From the NCBI GenBank assembly GCA_013397695.1, contig VYZI01000021.1:506566-570565 (forward strand): a stretch of DNA of 64,000 nucleotides, read 5' to 3'. The notes beneath the pieces were generated by a model. It was not told where the DNA came from, did no database searches, and saw nothing but the letters and a program-made list of their open reading frames with translations. The position numbers and the translations under genes were made by a program. Every line of letters begins with the position of its first letter. Positions within the stretch are counted from its first letter, which is position 1. This document shows, in pieces, positions 39,501-51,203 of the stretch. The DNA comes from Centropus unirufus (taxonomy: Eukaryota > Chordata > Aves > Cuculiformes > Centropidae).

Positions 39501-41390
39501 TTTGTCAGTGTAACTGGACTACCCAAGCCTGTTCAGTTCTGCCGTGAAAACAAGTTTACTGCAGGGATTTCAAGAGCCCTTGCCTTCAAAGTGAAGCCTT
39601 TCCTATAAAACCTAAGTAGGGAGGGCAAGACTTTTCTTTTTTTCAGTGTCCTCTGAGTGTGACCAACAGCTCAAGAGAGGCAAAAGAAACTACTTGGAAT
39701 CCCCACCCATCCTTAAGTAGTTTTCCCACCCCTTGACTGTGAAACTGCTTTTTCCTCTGTTCTAATTTGTGTTGTCCAAGTGTGGTTGACTGCCACCTTC
39801 TAGAGGTTGCCTGCATGCAATGTGCTTCCCATCCTCCTACTGTTCCTACTCCAAACATCCCATTAGACTGAAAGCTGTGAGATACATAGAAAAAAGCACA
39901 GTGCCTAGTTTTGAGCTAGTGAAGTTCCTCTGGTGCAGATCCATCCAAAACATGTTCCTCTTTGGTGTTACCAGAAAGAAGGAAGGATTTCATACAGAGC
40001 AGAACAGAGAAACTGGTAGTTTCTGGGTTTTCCAAGGCAGCCTGATTTAAACTATAGCCAGAGCAGAAGGTGATGAAGAATGACATGTCAGTGAGCTTCA
40101 TTATTCCAGTCCCAGGTGGATCAGAAACAGTGTGTGTACTTCTGAGCATGTGGAAATCAACCATTCATGCTTTGGAAGGACCACTGCCATTTAAAATGGA
40201 GGGGGACTTGCATGTGTAACAACACCCCACGCTTTACCTAGGTTGTTAAACCCCTTTCCTCACTGCATCACAGCTGGCCAGTGGCCTCTTCATGCCTTCC
40301 CGTCTGCGGGACCATGATCTCAGCTCTCCTTTACCATGGCAGCTGTGAGAGCACAAGTTGATTGGAAAAGGTGGGGAGCAGCCCCAATCCTGACAATGAG
40401 TGGTGGAAAAAAATGAGGAGGAAAAGTTATAAGCTGGTTTAGTGGAAGCATAAATAAATTCCATCATTACTTTGGGGTTTTTTTTAGATTTCTGCAGAGT
40501 AGTGTCTTTTTGAGTGACATAGACCAGAAGATATTTCCCAGTGTGAAAGGCGCTGCTACAAGACAAACCAAAGGACTCCCTAGAAACATTAAGATGCAAA
40601 TATTTTCTTTATTCTCCTTAATTAAGATGTTTGTTTGGAAAGAAACCATTGCCTTTCTTTTTATGTCCTGATTCCTGCATGGTCAAAATTTCCACAGGCT
40701 TTCCCCTCCTGGTCCCCCTCAGTTTCATAGTCCTGCCTTTCTCACAGTCACAGTGAGCTTCTCCACGCCAGCTGGATGGAGAAAGCCCCTGTTTGCAAGC
40801 AGCTGTCTTTAATAAACAGGCTGTTTAGGGCTAGGCTGTCAAAGAGAGCATGTTCAATGTACAATCAAGAGGCAACGATGCACAAAATTGCACACACACA
40901 AAAATAGGAATCTTTTCTTGGTGTGTGTTGAGCTTTGAACGCTTAAGTGATTCCACCTCTCTCTTCCCCATCCAATTATGCAAGCAACACATGATTAGAT
41001 TGCTATGGAATTAGTGATGGAAATCTTTACACCGCCAAATCAATATAGTTCTGCTCAATACAAAGCATTTCTCCCCAGTCTGGTCTCAGTTGCGTTCTCC
41101 TCTGCCCTCTTGAAAACACAAGTTCACCTTTTCACCATTTGGGCTGTGATGACCAAGAGGAAAACCAGCAGCATGTCTGTTAAAAATGTTTGTAGTTACA
41201 GAATTTCTTCCTTGTATTAAAAAAAATACAAAGATGTAATGAAGCCCAGCCAAAACCACATTTCAGGGTTTTAGAGAGGCTTGCTGTGCTGGTCAGAAAG
41301 ACCTTTCTTCTGTTTCAGTTATGTGGCCTTCCAGAAATGGCCAGCAACCTTATAAGCAAAGATACGGGATGATAATTTTTCTGAGCATCA

Positions 41391-41455
41391 CTGAGGCAAG
41401 ATGCCAGATTTTATGGGCCACTAGACTGATCCAATATAGCAAATCCTGTGTTCCA
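41391..41455 (+). mobile_element. CR1-type LINE 3' end relic
   Basis: The words atgggccactagactgatcc and aatatagcaaatcctgtgtt match the common CR1 3' end pattern 'gatgggccattggtctgacccagtatggc-gttcttatgtt'. Only the tail is preserved, which is typical of 5'-truncated CR1 insertions in sauropsids. Confidence 0.55.
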
Positions 41456-43096
41456 CTGTGGATTCTGAGACCAAATTATCAATTAATGTGAAGCATTAAA
41501 AAAATCCAAATCCCTTTTAGTTCCCTGCAGTCATTAGTGACAAGATACAGTATCTATAGCCCAAATGCTTTGCCAGCATCCCCTGGCAGCAAGGCAGAAA
41601 CTCCACTCCTATTTTTTCCAATATATACAAGAAAAACATATGAGATCAGTGGTTTTTACAGTCAGATTCGGCTGCCTCTTCATATTTACTTAGATGGAGG
41701 AATAAATCAGGTTTGGGTTACTCTCTGGGTTAGTTATTTTTTATTGGAATAAATGCATGGTAATAGATCTGACAGAGGAAGATGTTTCTCTTTCAGCTCT
41801 GTGTTTGAGGTAGAATTTGCTTTGTTCTGCACTGTATGATATTGATGTTTTGTTTTTTTTTCCACTGCTGGATGACTTCATTTGCTCTGCTTCTTTCCAA
41901 CGTCCATACTTCTTCCACAGCTGGTTTTAGGATGTGGTTTTATGCAGCAAATCTCTCTTTTCTTTTTCCCTAACTGTACATTGTAATGAAGAGGCAATTT
42001 AAATAACCATCATGAAACAATTTTCTATGCCTTTATCCCACCCATTTCCTACCTTCTCTTTTTGGGAAGGGAGGTGAGTCAGTCGTTCACCAGGCAATTC
42101 CCCAAGCAGAATGAGCTGTCTGCTACATTTAGCTGCTTGGTTTTCACCTCTGGTGGAGAGTGGAAAGGTTCCCAGGGTGATGACTAGCTGGACACACCCT
42201 GAGGCCGTATTTTTGGTGTTCCCCGGGCAGCTGACAGCCTTGAGCTCCTTAGCAGCACAGCCAGAAGTCTGCCCCAAAACCACCATGCTCAACAATAGCC
42301 CTTTTGACTTGGGATTTTGTTTCCTTTTTGTTCTGATGGGAACATCAACACCTTAATGGAAAGTCAACAGACCTCAGGCTTGTCACTCATTCCTTATTTA
42401 CACATCGAGGTCCTTCTGCCTTCTCCCTCCCACTCCCCAAATCTGTCCCTCTTTGATACATGGGAAAAAGTAGTGCTCTATTTCCTCTTGCACCATTTTG
42501 TTTTCATTGCCCCTTCTAAGGTTCGGTTCTGCAGGCATTGGCAGGTTTGTGGATGATCAGATGCCGTGGGATGAGGTTTTTTCATCCTCCCCCAACCTGT
42601 GACAGTCCTAATGGACCAAAGACTTTTGGGGAAGCATAGGGTGATATACTAGGACATTTGGCTAACAATGGCCTTAACTCTGCCTAGTCTGACCTTGCTT
42701 AATAAAGACATTAGGCCTGGATCTTGTTCTGTTGGCCGAGCTAGATCAGTCCCTGCACTGTGCCCAGGAGGGCTGGCAATGGGCAAGGAGTAGGATGCTT
42801 AAGAAACAGCTGCAGAGGAACAGCTGATGCCTCCTAAAAATTCTGCTGTCTCATGAGGGATTTGGGGTCCCCAAGAGATGCGGCTTCATGTCCAAGGATA
42901 AGTTTCAGGAGGCTGAGCCCCATTTGACTCTTGCCCAGTTCTCCCTCCCTCTGCACTGGTGCAGGTGACAGAGTGGGCTGCAAAGTGGTGATAACCAGGG
43001 CCAGAGGGTCTCATCTGCCTCATGCCCTCACAGCAAGGGTTGTGCAGTGTTGGGAAATTACAGCAGTGAAAGACATACTGTTCCGTTAAAGACACA

Positions 43097-43208
43097 CCCT
43101 TTCCCTTCTTGTCCCCTTGCTTCATCCCCCACATCCCTCCCTCCCTCTCTCACCCTTCCCTTCTCTTTTGTTTGTCTCCTTCCCTTGTTTTCACCCATTC
43201 ACTGTCAG
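43097..43208 (+). promoter_or_regulatory. NTRK3: Extended polypyrimidine tract and 3' splice site of the kinase-insert exon
   Basis: Only 15 of these 112 bases are purines, and the tract ends in the acceptor ACTGTCAG. It contains several CUCUCU/UUCUC-type words (for example ctccctctctcacccttccc at 43141-43160), the sort of site bound by PTB-family splicing repressors. The five constitutive acceptors in this gene have shorter tracts. Regulation by PTB is an inference from sequence type, not shown here. Confidence 0.6.
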
Positions 43209-43283
43209 GAAGGGCCGCGTCCGAAGGGCCAGTACAGCGCAGCGTGGCAGCGACAGAGACTGGCACCACCGGCAGCTGCACAA
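43209..43283 (+). CDS. NTRK3: Alternative 25-residue kinase-insert exon of TrkC
   Basis: This exon is exactly 75 nt and fully open. It starts after TGTCAG, ends at CAA|GTGAGT, and is phase 0 at both ends, so it can be included or skipped without disturbing the frame. The peptide begins EGPRPKGQYS, has a central WQRQRL and ends APPAAAQ. It is basic and Ala/Pro-rich, with one Tyr. Included, it lies between the activation-loop YSTDYYR and the P+1 segment VGGHTMLPIRW. TrkC forms with kinase inserts of 14, 25 or 39 residues at this point are known in rodents, and an insertion isoform is known in birds; they bind NT-3 but signal poorly to Shc/PLC-gamma and growth pathways. The exon is 68% G+C with seven CpGs, unlike the flanking introns. 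I could not align it to the known 25-residue insert, so identity rests on position, length, phase and splice sites. Confidence 0.88.
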
Positions 43284-45032
43284 GTGAGTGGATCTTGACC
43301 CCTGGGACAGCTGGAAGTGGGGGACTGGTGCCGCTTGAGCATGAAATGACATGTGGGGTTGAGTCACTTTGGGACCAGGTCGGGGCTAGTGCATTTGACA
43401 AGAGAAGGGGTTCTCGTATGTGATGGAAACTGCACATGTTTCTACTACAGCAACTCTGTGGGGCTTGTCAGTACAGTGAGATAACATGGGATGAATGCAG
43501 AACTCTTCAGTGCAATCTTCGTCTGTGGGTGTTCAGGCTGTGTCTGCACTAGGGGGACAGTGTGGGCTGTTCACTGGCTCTAATGGCAGTGAGCACAGCG
43601 TGGTTTGTCTTTATGCAGCTAAACTTCTCTATGCCTCCAAGTAGGGTGGCATTTGTGCTGCTCACCGGGAGCCATCCTTGACTTGTGTTATCCTCTCAAC
43701 AGTTGTTTAGATGCTGTCAAATTGATGTGGACTAAAACTAGATTGTTTGGTCTATCAGACTGACACATGCCAACCCTGATGTTTTTTGTTTGCTAGTCTA
43801 GACACGGCCTTGGTGTTTGACTAGTTGGGTGCTTCAGCTGCGATTGAGCAAATATCAGCCATCACTGTCCTACTTCTCCTCCTATTTCCTTCCCAGGGAA
43901 GTGGCACTGAGAGATCAGTGCAGGTTTGATGCTCTAGCAGTGCAAAGGAGTTTGTGTTTGCCAAAGTGGTAGCTGATGGAAGCCATGTGAGCCAGCTGAG
44001 GGCTGGTAGCATCTCTGATCATCCTAAACTCTCTCCCACAAAGGTGACCCATCACCCTTTTGTGCCCTGTGCATGCTGGAGCTTCTATGTAGGGATTCTC
44101 AGCCTGAAGTTCCCCAGCTGTCACTGCCAACAAGCTTCAAGGCTTTTAGGGGTTAGATGCAAAGGTCTGTGAGGCAAACATTGAACTGATTGTTCCATGT
44201 GGTTTTGTTGCTGGCGCATAAGGAAGTGCTTGATCCAAAAAGCTGTGACACCTTTGTTTGAGTGTGTTTTGGAAGTGCATTGAGTTAATCCACCTGAAGG
44301 CACTGTTTGTGTATTATGACCTCTCATGAGTTAAGGCAGGAATGTGATAGCTTGCACTCTTCTCAATAGCTTTTGTGCACCCATGAGCCCAGAGAAATGG
44401 GTATAAATATTTGCGAAGTATCCATGACTGGGACAAAATGCTGGGGTCCAGTTACCCAAACCTCCCTCTGCTATTGCCAGGTGAAGGGTCTGCTCCTGGC
44501 TAGGTGGTGAAAGATTAGCTGTCCCGCTGCCCAGCCTCCTCCCACCACCACTCCTTCTGCTCTAGCAGTGATTGGGATTAAGTAATTGCCTATGCTGGTC
44601 TAAGAAGCTGAGTGGATCTGGCAAAGGTCTCCTAGGTTCTGTGCTGAAGCAGGACTCTGGCAGTTCCTGGCTGTTGCCAAAATCACACGGGAGTCTGAGT
44701 TAAAGTATTGCTGATTTTACATAGGATATGTCAGCAGATAAGAAGACGTGCTACCGAAAGGTGATTTTGTTACGTTTATGCCTTTCTGGGGTAAAATTGA
44801 ATTGTGAGGTGTGGATGGGAATTTAGGTCTAAGCACTGATGTAATTTGTATCCTCGGCCCTGAAGGCAGTTTTTAAAAAATGATTTTCCCCTGTGCCCTG
44901 ACACTATTTTTTTGCCTTTCAATCATGTCCTTATGACAGAACAAATACTGGAGTTGACCTTTGCAATGTGACATAATAATATGTGACTTCTTTATAGCTC
45001 TTTTCATCCAAAGCGTTTGGCACACTGTGAAT

Positions 45033-45150
45033 CTGATTCTGCAACTGCTTACCACTGGGCTTAGCACTGGCTGCTCCAAACAATCCCTGTGGAAGCCAAA
45101 GGAGCACTCATACTCAGAAATGCTATACCTAGTATTATTTGCAGGATCAG
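45033..45150. mobile_element. Small terminal-inverted-repeat (MITE-like) element
   Basis: The left end ctgattctgcaa (45033-45044) and the right end ttgcaggatcag (45139-45150) are inverted repeats with one mismatch, enclosing about 94 bp. The interior phrase ccctgtggaagccaaaggag resembles the 'cccattgaagtcaatggga' core of an old palindromic element common in turtles, crocodilians and birds. I recall the pattern but cannot name the family reliably. Confidence 0.55.
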
Positions 45151-45699
45151 GCCCTGGAGAAATGTAGCACATGTCTGTGAATAGCCACATTTTGGAGAGA
45201 GATAGACCTGCCTGCTCATTTATGATTGTTATTCACTATCAGAGTGCCATGCCCAACACTAACGTGACAGCCTCCCCTTGGCTAAAATGTCATGGCAGAT
45301 AATGCTTGAGTTATATTTATAGATATCATCTATAACCCTGTTGCTTAGTTTTATTATTTTTTTTTCTCAGCCTTGAAAGCATGTTAATTAATAAACTCCT
45401 TTAGCTTATCCTGCACCATTTGATCCTGCAGAAATCACAACATTTTATCTTATTAGCAAGTAGGAATTAAAGAATTAAAACTACTCAGGGGGAAAAGAAA
45501 CATAGTCATTTTCCTTGTGCAGCTCTTCTGAAACAGCCTTGCACTGTGCCCTCAGAAACTCCTAGCTCTGCTCTCTTGGCTTGACAGAGGACAGGGATCT
45601 CAGATCAGTGAATGCCTGGGCTGAAAAATACTTTGTGTTCTGCTCTTCCTGTTGTGAAGGGGAGACCCCAGTCAGGTACATGGAGAAGAAGAGTCCAGC

Positions 45700-45830
45700 A
45701 GTGAGTTAACAGCCTTGGACTGAGGTCCAGGTCCCTTCCATGCTACTAATGACCTCTGTTTCCATCTGTGCCTCAGTTTCCTGTTTTTAAAATGTGATCG
45801 CTACTCATTTCCACTGAGAGGGTTTACATG
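45700..45830 (-). mobile_element. MIR-like SINE relic, minus strand
   Basis: Reading the + strand, catctgtgcctcagtttcct followed by tttttaaaatgtgatcgcta matches the reverse complement of the MIR core (GCCTCAGTTTCCTCATCTGTAAAATGGGGATAATA). Upstream text is compatible with the MIR 3' part. Edges are approximate. Confidence 0.55.
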
Positions 45831-46194
45831 AAAAAGAGATTGCAAGTGATGTAGTCCTTGTGGCGTTGGGATGCAGGTAAGTACATTAGAAACACATAGG
45901 GAACCTATGAGCTGAAATATTTGTGGTACTGGTTCAAGGACGATGACTTTTGGAAATCCTCAGTACCTGCAAAATGCAAAGAGAGAAGCAGGTAGGATTC
46001 TTGCACCTCCTCTGCTTGGTATATTCAGGATGGGCAGAACCAGGAGAAGAGACCTGGTCCACTTTCTTGGTGATGGGAAGTGGTTTAAATCTGGTGATGG
46101 AGACCCGCTACCCATCAGCAATCTATACTTTGATGTTGCTTGCCATCAGTAGAACACTGCATCCCCTCTGCCCTTTAAAAATAAATTAATTAGG

Positions 46195-46390
46195 AGCAGA
46201 GACGGCTGGAAGGGATTCCCTGGGTCATCAAGTGGAATCCCCCGTTGCATCAATCTTATCAGATTTATCCTTTTCATAATCAAGCACCACTATTAAATGT
46301 GCTCCTAAGGGAAGACAATCCCAGAATCTCATTGCTTTAACTCGTAGATGTCTCTGATTTCTAGTCTATGCTTAGTCATGGCCTGTTTGT
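46195..46390 (-). mobile_element. Possible CR1-type LINE relic, minus strand
   Basis: The phrase ggctggaagggattccctgg followed by gtcatcaagtggaatccccc resembles the reverse-complement tail of CR1 (tggaagggacctcaggaggtcatctagtccaacccc). The following 150 bp is compatible but degraded. A chance resemblance is possible. Confidence 0.4.
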
Positions 46391-46739
46391 TAAACAGCAG
46401 GTACCTGGCACAGATGCAAGAAATTTAACACAGTTTTCTTAAAATAACCACCCAGAAATCCTATCCACAAAAAATGCTGAGGTTGCAAAAGGGAACATTC
46501 AAGGTCAGGTAATGATAATGGGGAGGCCTGAGCTCACACTTGCCTCTGCCTTTTATTACAGACTTTACATGATCACCTGCTGTTAATCTTGTGTGATCCA
46601 GTAGAGTTACAAGGCAAAAGTACTCACAGAATAGAGAAACTACTTAGCTCTTCTCCATAATATTCATTGTGTAACCCTCTGCCTCTTTTCCCAGGTATAG
46701 CTAACCCTGAGCTAAATATTTGACTATTTTTTCCTTTCT

Positions 46740-46862
46740 TGGCAGGCTTTTCCATGCTATTTATTGTTTTGATGTACAAGCAGTTACCTGCACAGCATCT
46801 GTTAGAAGCCAGTGAGTTGCACTGCCCGGTTTTACAGATTAGGAAACAAAACACAGCGCTAG
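46740..46862 (+). mobile_element. Weak MIR-like SINE relic
   Basis: The words tgctatttattgttttgatg and ccggttttacagattaggaa then acaaaacacag follow the order of the MIR core ('...CCATTTTACAGATGAGGAAACTGAGGCACAG'). It is a diverged copy judged by eye. Confidence 0.4.
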
Positions 46863-49790
46863 CAGCCATGCCAACCCATAAAGCTGCAAGAGTGAATTTC
46901 CTCCTCCAAAACGCTTCAATCAGTGCACTCTCTTGTTCACCCCAAACCATGCCATTGCTACCCAGGCAGAGGAAAGGGACTGGGGCGGTGGTGTGCCTTG
47001 TGGCACGGTGTTCATGTCATGCCATGGAAATGATGGGATGCTTTAGACTCATCACTTAGCTGTTTTACAGACTTGTCTGGTTATTTAATCAGAGTGCAGT
47101 GAATGGGCAAGAGGGGAGAAATGGATAAGCATAGGCAGAGTTACAAAGATGTTGTGTTGCCCAATGCAGCCCCCATCAATTGTGACCCGGCCCGTAGGGG
47201 GCTATGACACATGGAGTCATACATGCTTAGGCTGGGTCACAGCTGCGCAGCATAACTAGAATGACTAAGGAGGAGGGCTCACTTGGCAAAACCAGGTTTG
47301 CAACTAGGACGCCAATCCCATGTTTGCTTATTTAACTTGGCAGGTATTCAAGTGAAACAGGCATGGAGGGGAGGTGTCAGAGCTGATCTTGGTACCAGTG
47401 TGTGGGATTTTTACTTCTATTTCAGTGCTTCTGTTTGGAAAAGAAGTACACTCAGAACCCCCCTCCTTTTTTTTAAAGCAGTATTTAAATGTCATAGGAA
47501 TCATACAGTGCCCACTTTAATGTTCCTAACAAATTAAAATATTTTATTAGTCTATAATCTGAAAATCATTACTGTGATTACTATAAAAACCTGAAGCTCT
47601 CCAGAGGGAACGATGTCAGCAGGTCTAAAATGTATGCAAATATATTTCATTGCCATAAAGGTGCCAGGGGTCAGACAGACAGCCTCCAGCCTTAGGGCGA
47701 CAGGTTTTTAGTGTGGGAGGGAACAAAGTGCATCTCACGGTGGGAAAAAAGCAGATCTTGTGGCTAGTTTTCCTGGAGTTTTGCAGGATAAATGCCTGGG
47801 GCTGTACCAGGCTGGTTGGGATGGTTTCAGAGGAAAATACTGATGCCATTCTCATGCACCTCCCATATGGGAGGGGTAAGGAGGTGCTCCAGATGGCTCA
47901 CTCCTATCACAGATGACCTGCTCTGAACCTCTGGCCCCATCCTGCTAATGAAGACAGGGCAAGTGCCTGTTCCCCTTTGGCATCCACAGATTAGGATCTG
48001 CCCCTGGTGACTCTGTCCTCCTGCAGATTGCTCAGGATGTGTCTCTCTGAATAAGCAATGCCTAATGCTGGGCAGACAGGCAGCAGCCATATCCAGCTCT
48101 GAGAAAGCTGTTCACAACCAGTGCCCTTAGCAGCTGGCACCCAGAAAGGCTGGGTGACAGAGTAGCCCCTGCTTTGGCCAGGTGACACCAGGCACTCCCA
48201 GAGAGGTGGCTCCTGAGCCCATCTCTTGCCCTGTGCAGAGCCAGTGGGCTCCTGCTGGTTCGTTCTTACCAGCTTGGGCAAATGTCAAGTGGTTCAGAGA
48301 TTAATTACCATTTAACCAGCTGTATTTCCATCTCTGCAGAGGGCTGCAGTGAAAAAAGAAAGAAGTACTGGGAAAATATACCCTGGTATTACATAGCAGA
48401 TTACCCTGTACTTACAAGGTCACCAGTTACCATGTAATTAGACCTCCAACGCAGGGAAGTCCGCGATAGATTTCCAAACCCCTCTGCTTCCCGGTGTCAG
48501 AGAAGCAGAGGGATGGCAGTGAAGTGCAGACTGCAACTTCATTAGGTGCATTTAAAGCTGTTAAATAGTTTGAAATTCGAGCTGGGGGAGGTGCAATGAG
48601 AGGGCAGCAAGGCCACTTGTACCTGTCAGTGAGAGTGAGAGTAAAAACCAGAGCAGTTTGTCTCGGAAATGTGGGAAAACCAAACAGACAGAAGGGCTTT
48701 GAGGGAAATGCATGTGCCAGGCAGCTGGGGCTGAATGGCAGCAGTGGCTGCTGCTTTTGAAGCTTTATCAGGGAGAGCTTTGCCAGTGCTGAGCCCTGGC
48801 CTGTTGGATAGTGACCGTGGAGCCATGTGAGATATTCCAGTGGGGATGACTCAAAGGCTAGGACAAGGGATGTGAAGCAGTAAATTGCCATCCTCCATTC
48901 TTCACATGCACCCAAACCAAACACCTACTCAAACAGCATTTTGAAGGATGGGAAATGCCTTTGATTATCAAGCACAAATTTCAGTAGCAACTCCTTGCAC
49001 CTCTCGGGTGGCTAATAAAGCATCGAGCCAGTTCTAATCAATATACAGCAGTATCATCGTAAAGTGAGATTGTGCCTGCCCTAGGGCATGTTGCATTTTT
49101 GTCTTTATAAACCCTGTCCTCTTCGAACCAAGCACAGTCCCTGGTGGGATGGCAGCTCCCCAGCAAGCTTGTGGCTTTCAGTGTGCAAGTGAAACAAATG
49201 CTCTTCTGAAGTCATCCATGTAAAATTCCAAGTCAAAGAGCAAAGAGCATGTCTCAACAGCAATCATTATTTAAAATACTCTTTTATTTCATGTCCCTGA
49301 CTCAACCCCACAAAGAGTATCTGTAAGGTCAACAGCTTCTGGAGAGGTGCTGCAGAAACAAAGACAGTATGGAGAAATTGATTGAGGATAGAAAGAACTG
49401 TATGTAAATAGTTTGTCTAAAGAATGACCAGAGTGGGGAGATGTGCTACCTGATTTCAAATATTTACAAAGTTGTGAGTCTGAAGTTTAGAAAACATTGA
49501 GAGAGGTAAGTGGAAGTCAGCACAGGGATAATGTGGTGGGTGTGGGGACGAGGCTGGGGAAAAATAGTGTGGCAAGCAGGAAATTTCCATTATGTAGGCA
49601 GGATTTGCTTGTGATTTCCTGAGGGAAAATTTGGGTTGCCCAGGGGGATATTTGAATTGGCATGCATCAGTACTTTGGCAAATCTTTTAGGGCCATCTCT
49701 CATAAAGGAAAGAGGGCAGAATTGAATGTAATAGGGTTTTTCTTTTTTTCAGCTCGGGTTTTTGGGCTGTAAAGCAGTTTCATATGCAGG

Positions 49791-49818
49791 CATGCTGCAT
49801 GCTACATGCTACATGCAC
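49791..49818 (+). repeat. 7-bp tandem repeat, four copies
   Basis: Four consecutive heptamers: catgctg, catgcta, catgcta, catgcac. It is a small microsatellite-like array, useful at most as a length marker. Confidence 0.85.
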
Positions 49819-51179
49819 ATACCTAACACTCTTGGGCTAGAGCGGCTTATCCAGAGGCAGTGAAACCAGCCAAAGACTTTAAGCCCAGCAGTTATAATCA
49901 CGTTTCTCCTTGAAGTAAATGCTCCAGCAATGACATAATTGAGGACTGTCCTGTCTGCTCAGCATATAACTGCAGGGGTCATTCATCCTATCAGACGCTG
50001 CACTGTAGAACATCATTAGTGGTTTCTTTAGACTCACTTTCTCCTTCCATCCTTCCTCTTGTGGCTAACCCTAATGGAGAGCTGGTGGCTAGAGGCTCCT
50101 CTAGGAAAACTCTCCTGGTTCAGAGAGCCATACATCTAGAAGCAGTCCTATATTATGGCAGAAGCAGTCGGATCTGTCCTACCGGGTGCTGGATTTGTGA
50201 AATGGCTCCACTGGGGCTCACTGGGGTAGAGTGTCTGGCGGGCTTGCAGGAAGGGGAGCAGAAGGCAGCTCGTGATATCTGTGATGGCCACTTAGTGCTC
50301 GAGGGCTCTAATGGCATCTGGGAATCAGGTTCCTGTGTTTGTGGGTTTGCTTATTTATTTACGCTCCTGGCTAAATAAAGTAGGGAGGAGGAATTTTAAC
50401 AGAGTGGTTAAAATGCATGGGACTCCAGCAACTCTGTCCTACTCAAGGACAGCCAAAAACTTTGAAAAAGAATGGGGGAAACTTGAATGCACAGGAAATG
50501 TCAGATGGAAAAATGGTGTAGAAAAGGATGCAATGCTTGATTCCTTCAAATTGTCGAATTTAGCTTGTGTTCCAGCAGAATCTTTCCGCTAATACCCAGC
50601 CTCACCTACTGCACCTGCCATCATTTTGGCTATCACTGGTTTTAGTTCTGCCACTTCCCAGTGCTGCTGCTGCTCCTCCATTGCAGCCACACTTACATGG
50701 GTGCAGTTACTATCTTTTCTGTCCATGTTGGGCTGTTGTCACCCTCTGCAGCCTCTCCTCTGTGTGCCATACCACTTTTTGACAGGGATGCACGGGAAGG
50801 ACATGTCCAGAGCAGCTTTCCCTACTTGAGATCTCAGTACGTTTATCCATTAGCATCGTATAATTGCCATATCTCTGCGGTGGCCTAACTCACATCAGCG
50901 GGTGGTGGGGTTTGCCTCTGTGGTGAAATATAGCTCTCCATTCGACAGTGCCAGAGCTGGCACATCTTTCCCACCGGCACTGATAAGTTTAATCATATCA
51001 TTAGTAGGTGTGACACTGCAGCCTCCGATGATGAGGTCTTTATTTTAACATGGCTTGCAACGTGTTTGTCTGAGGTGCCATCTGTGCCTGCACTGCCTTC
51101 ATTAGGAGAGAAAGCGTATTCATCTTCTGATGTTGTTCTATATTTCTGTGATGTTTCCCTGCTGAGAAAACACTGTTCA

Positions 51180-51203
51180 AACTCATACCAGAACTCATAC
51201 CAG
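51180..51203 (+). repeat. 12-bp perfect tandem duplication
   Basis: The dodecamer aactcataccag occurs twice in direct succession. It looks like a simple local duplication, perhaps polymorphic. Confidence 0.9.

Larger units (their letters stand above)
31534..43208 (+). other. NTRK3: NTRK3 intron between kinase exon 3 and the kinase-insert exon
   Basis: Phase 0 intron of 11,675 bp with donor GTAAGG and acceptor CTGTCAG. It carries two CR1-type LINE relics (near 31.9-32.1 and 41.4 kb) and a MIR-like relic near 33.5 kb, and ends in an exceptionally long pyrimidine tract. Minus-strand frames such as 34210-34707 (165 codons) have no recognisable domain. If the insert exon is skipped, this intron and the next are removed together as one of 28,755 bp. 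Confidence 0.88.

Noticed and set aside
48427..48924. Minus-strand open frame of 165 codons.
   Set aside because: It is not similar to any family I recognise and overlaps a stretch that may be conserved non-coding DNA. Codon usage does not look coding.
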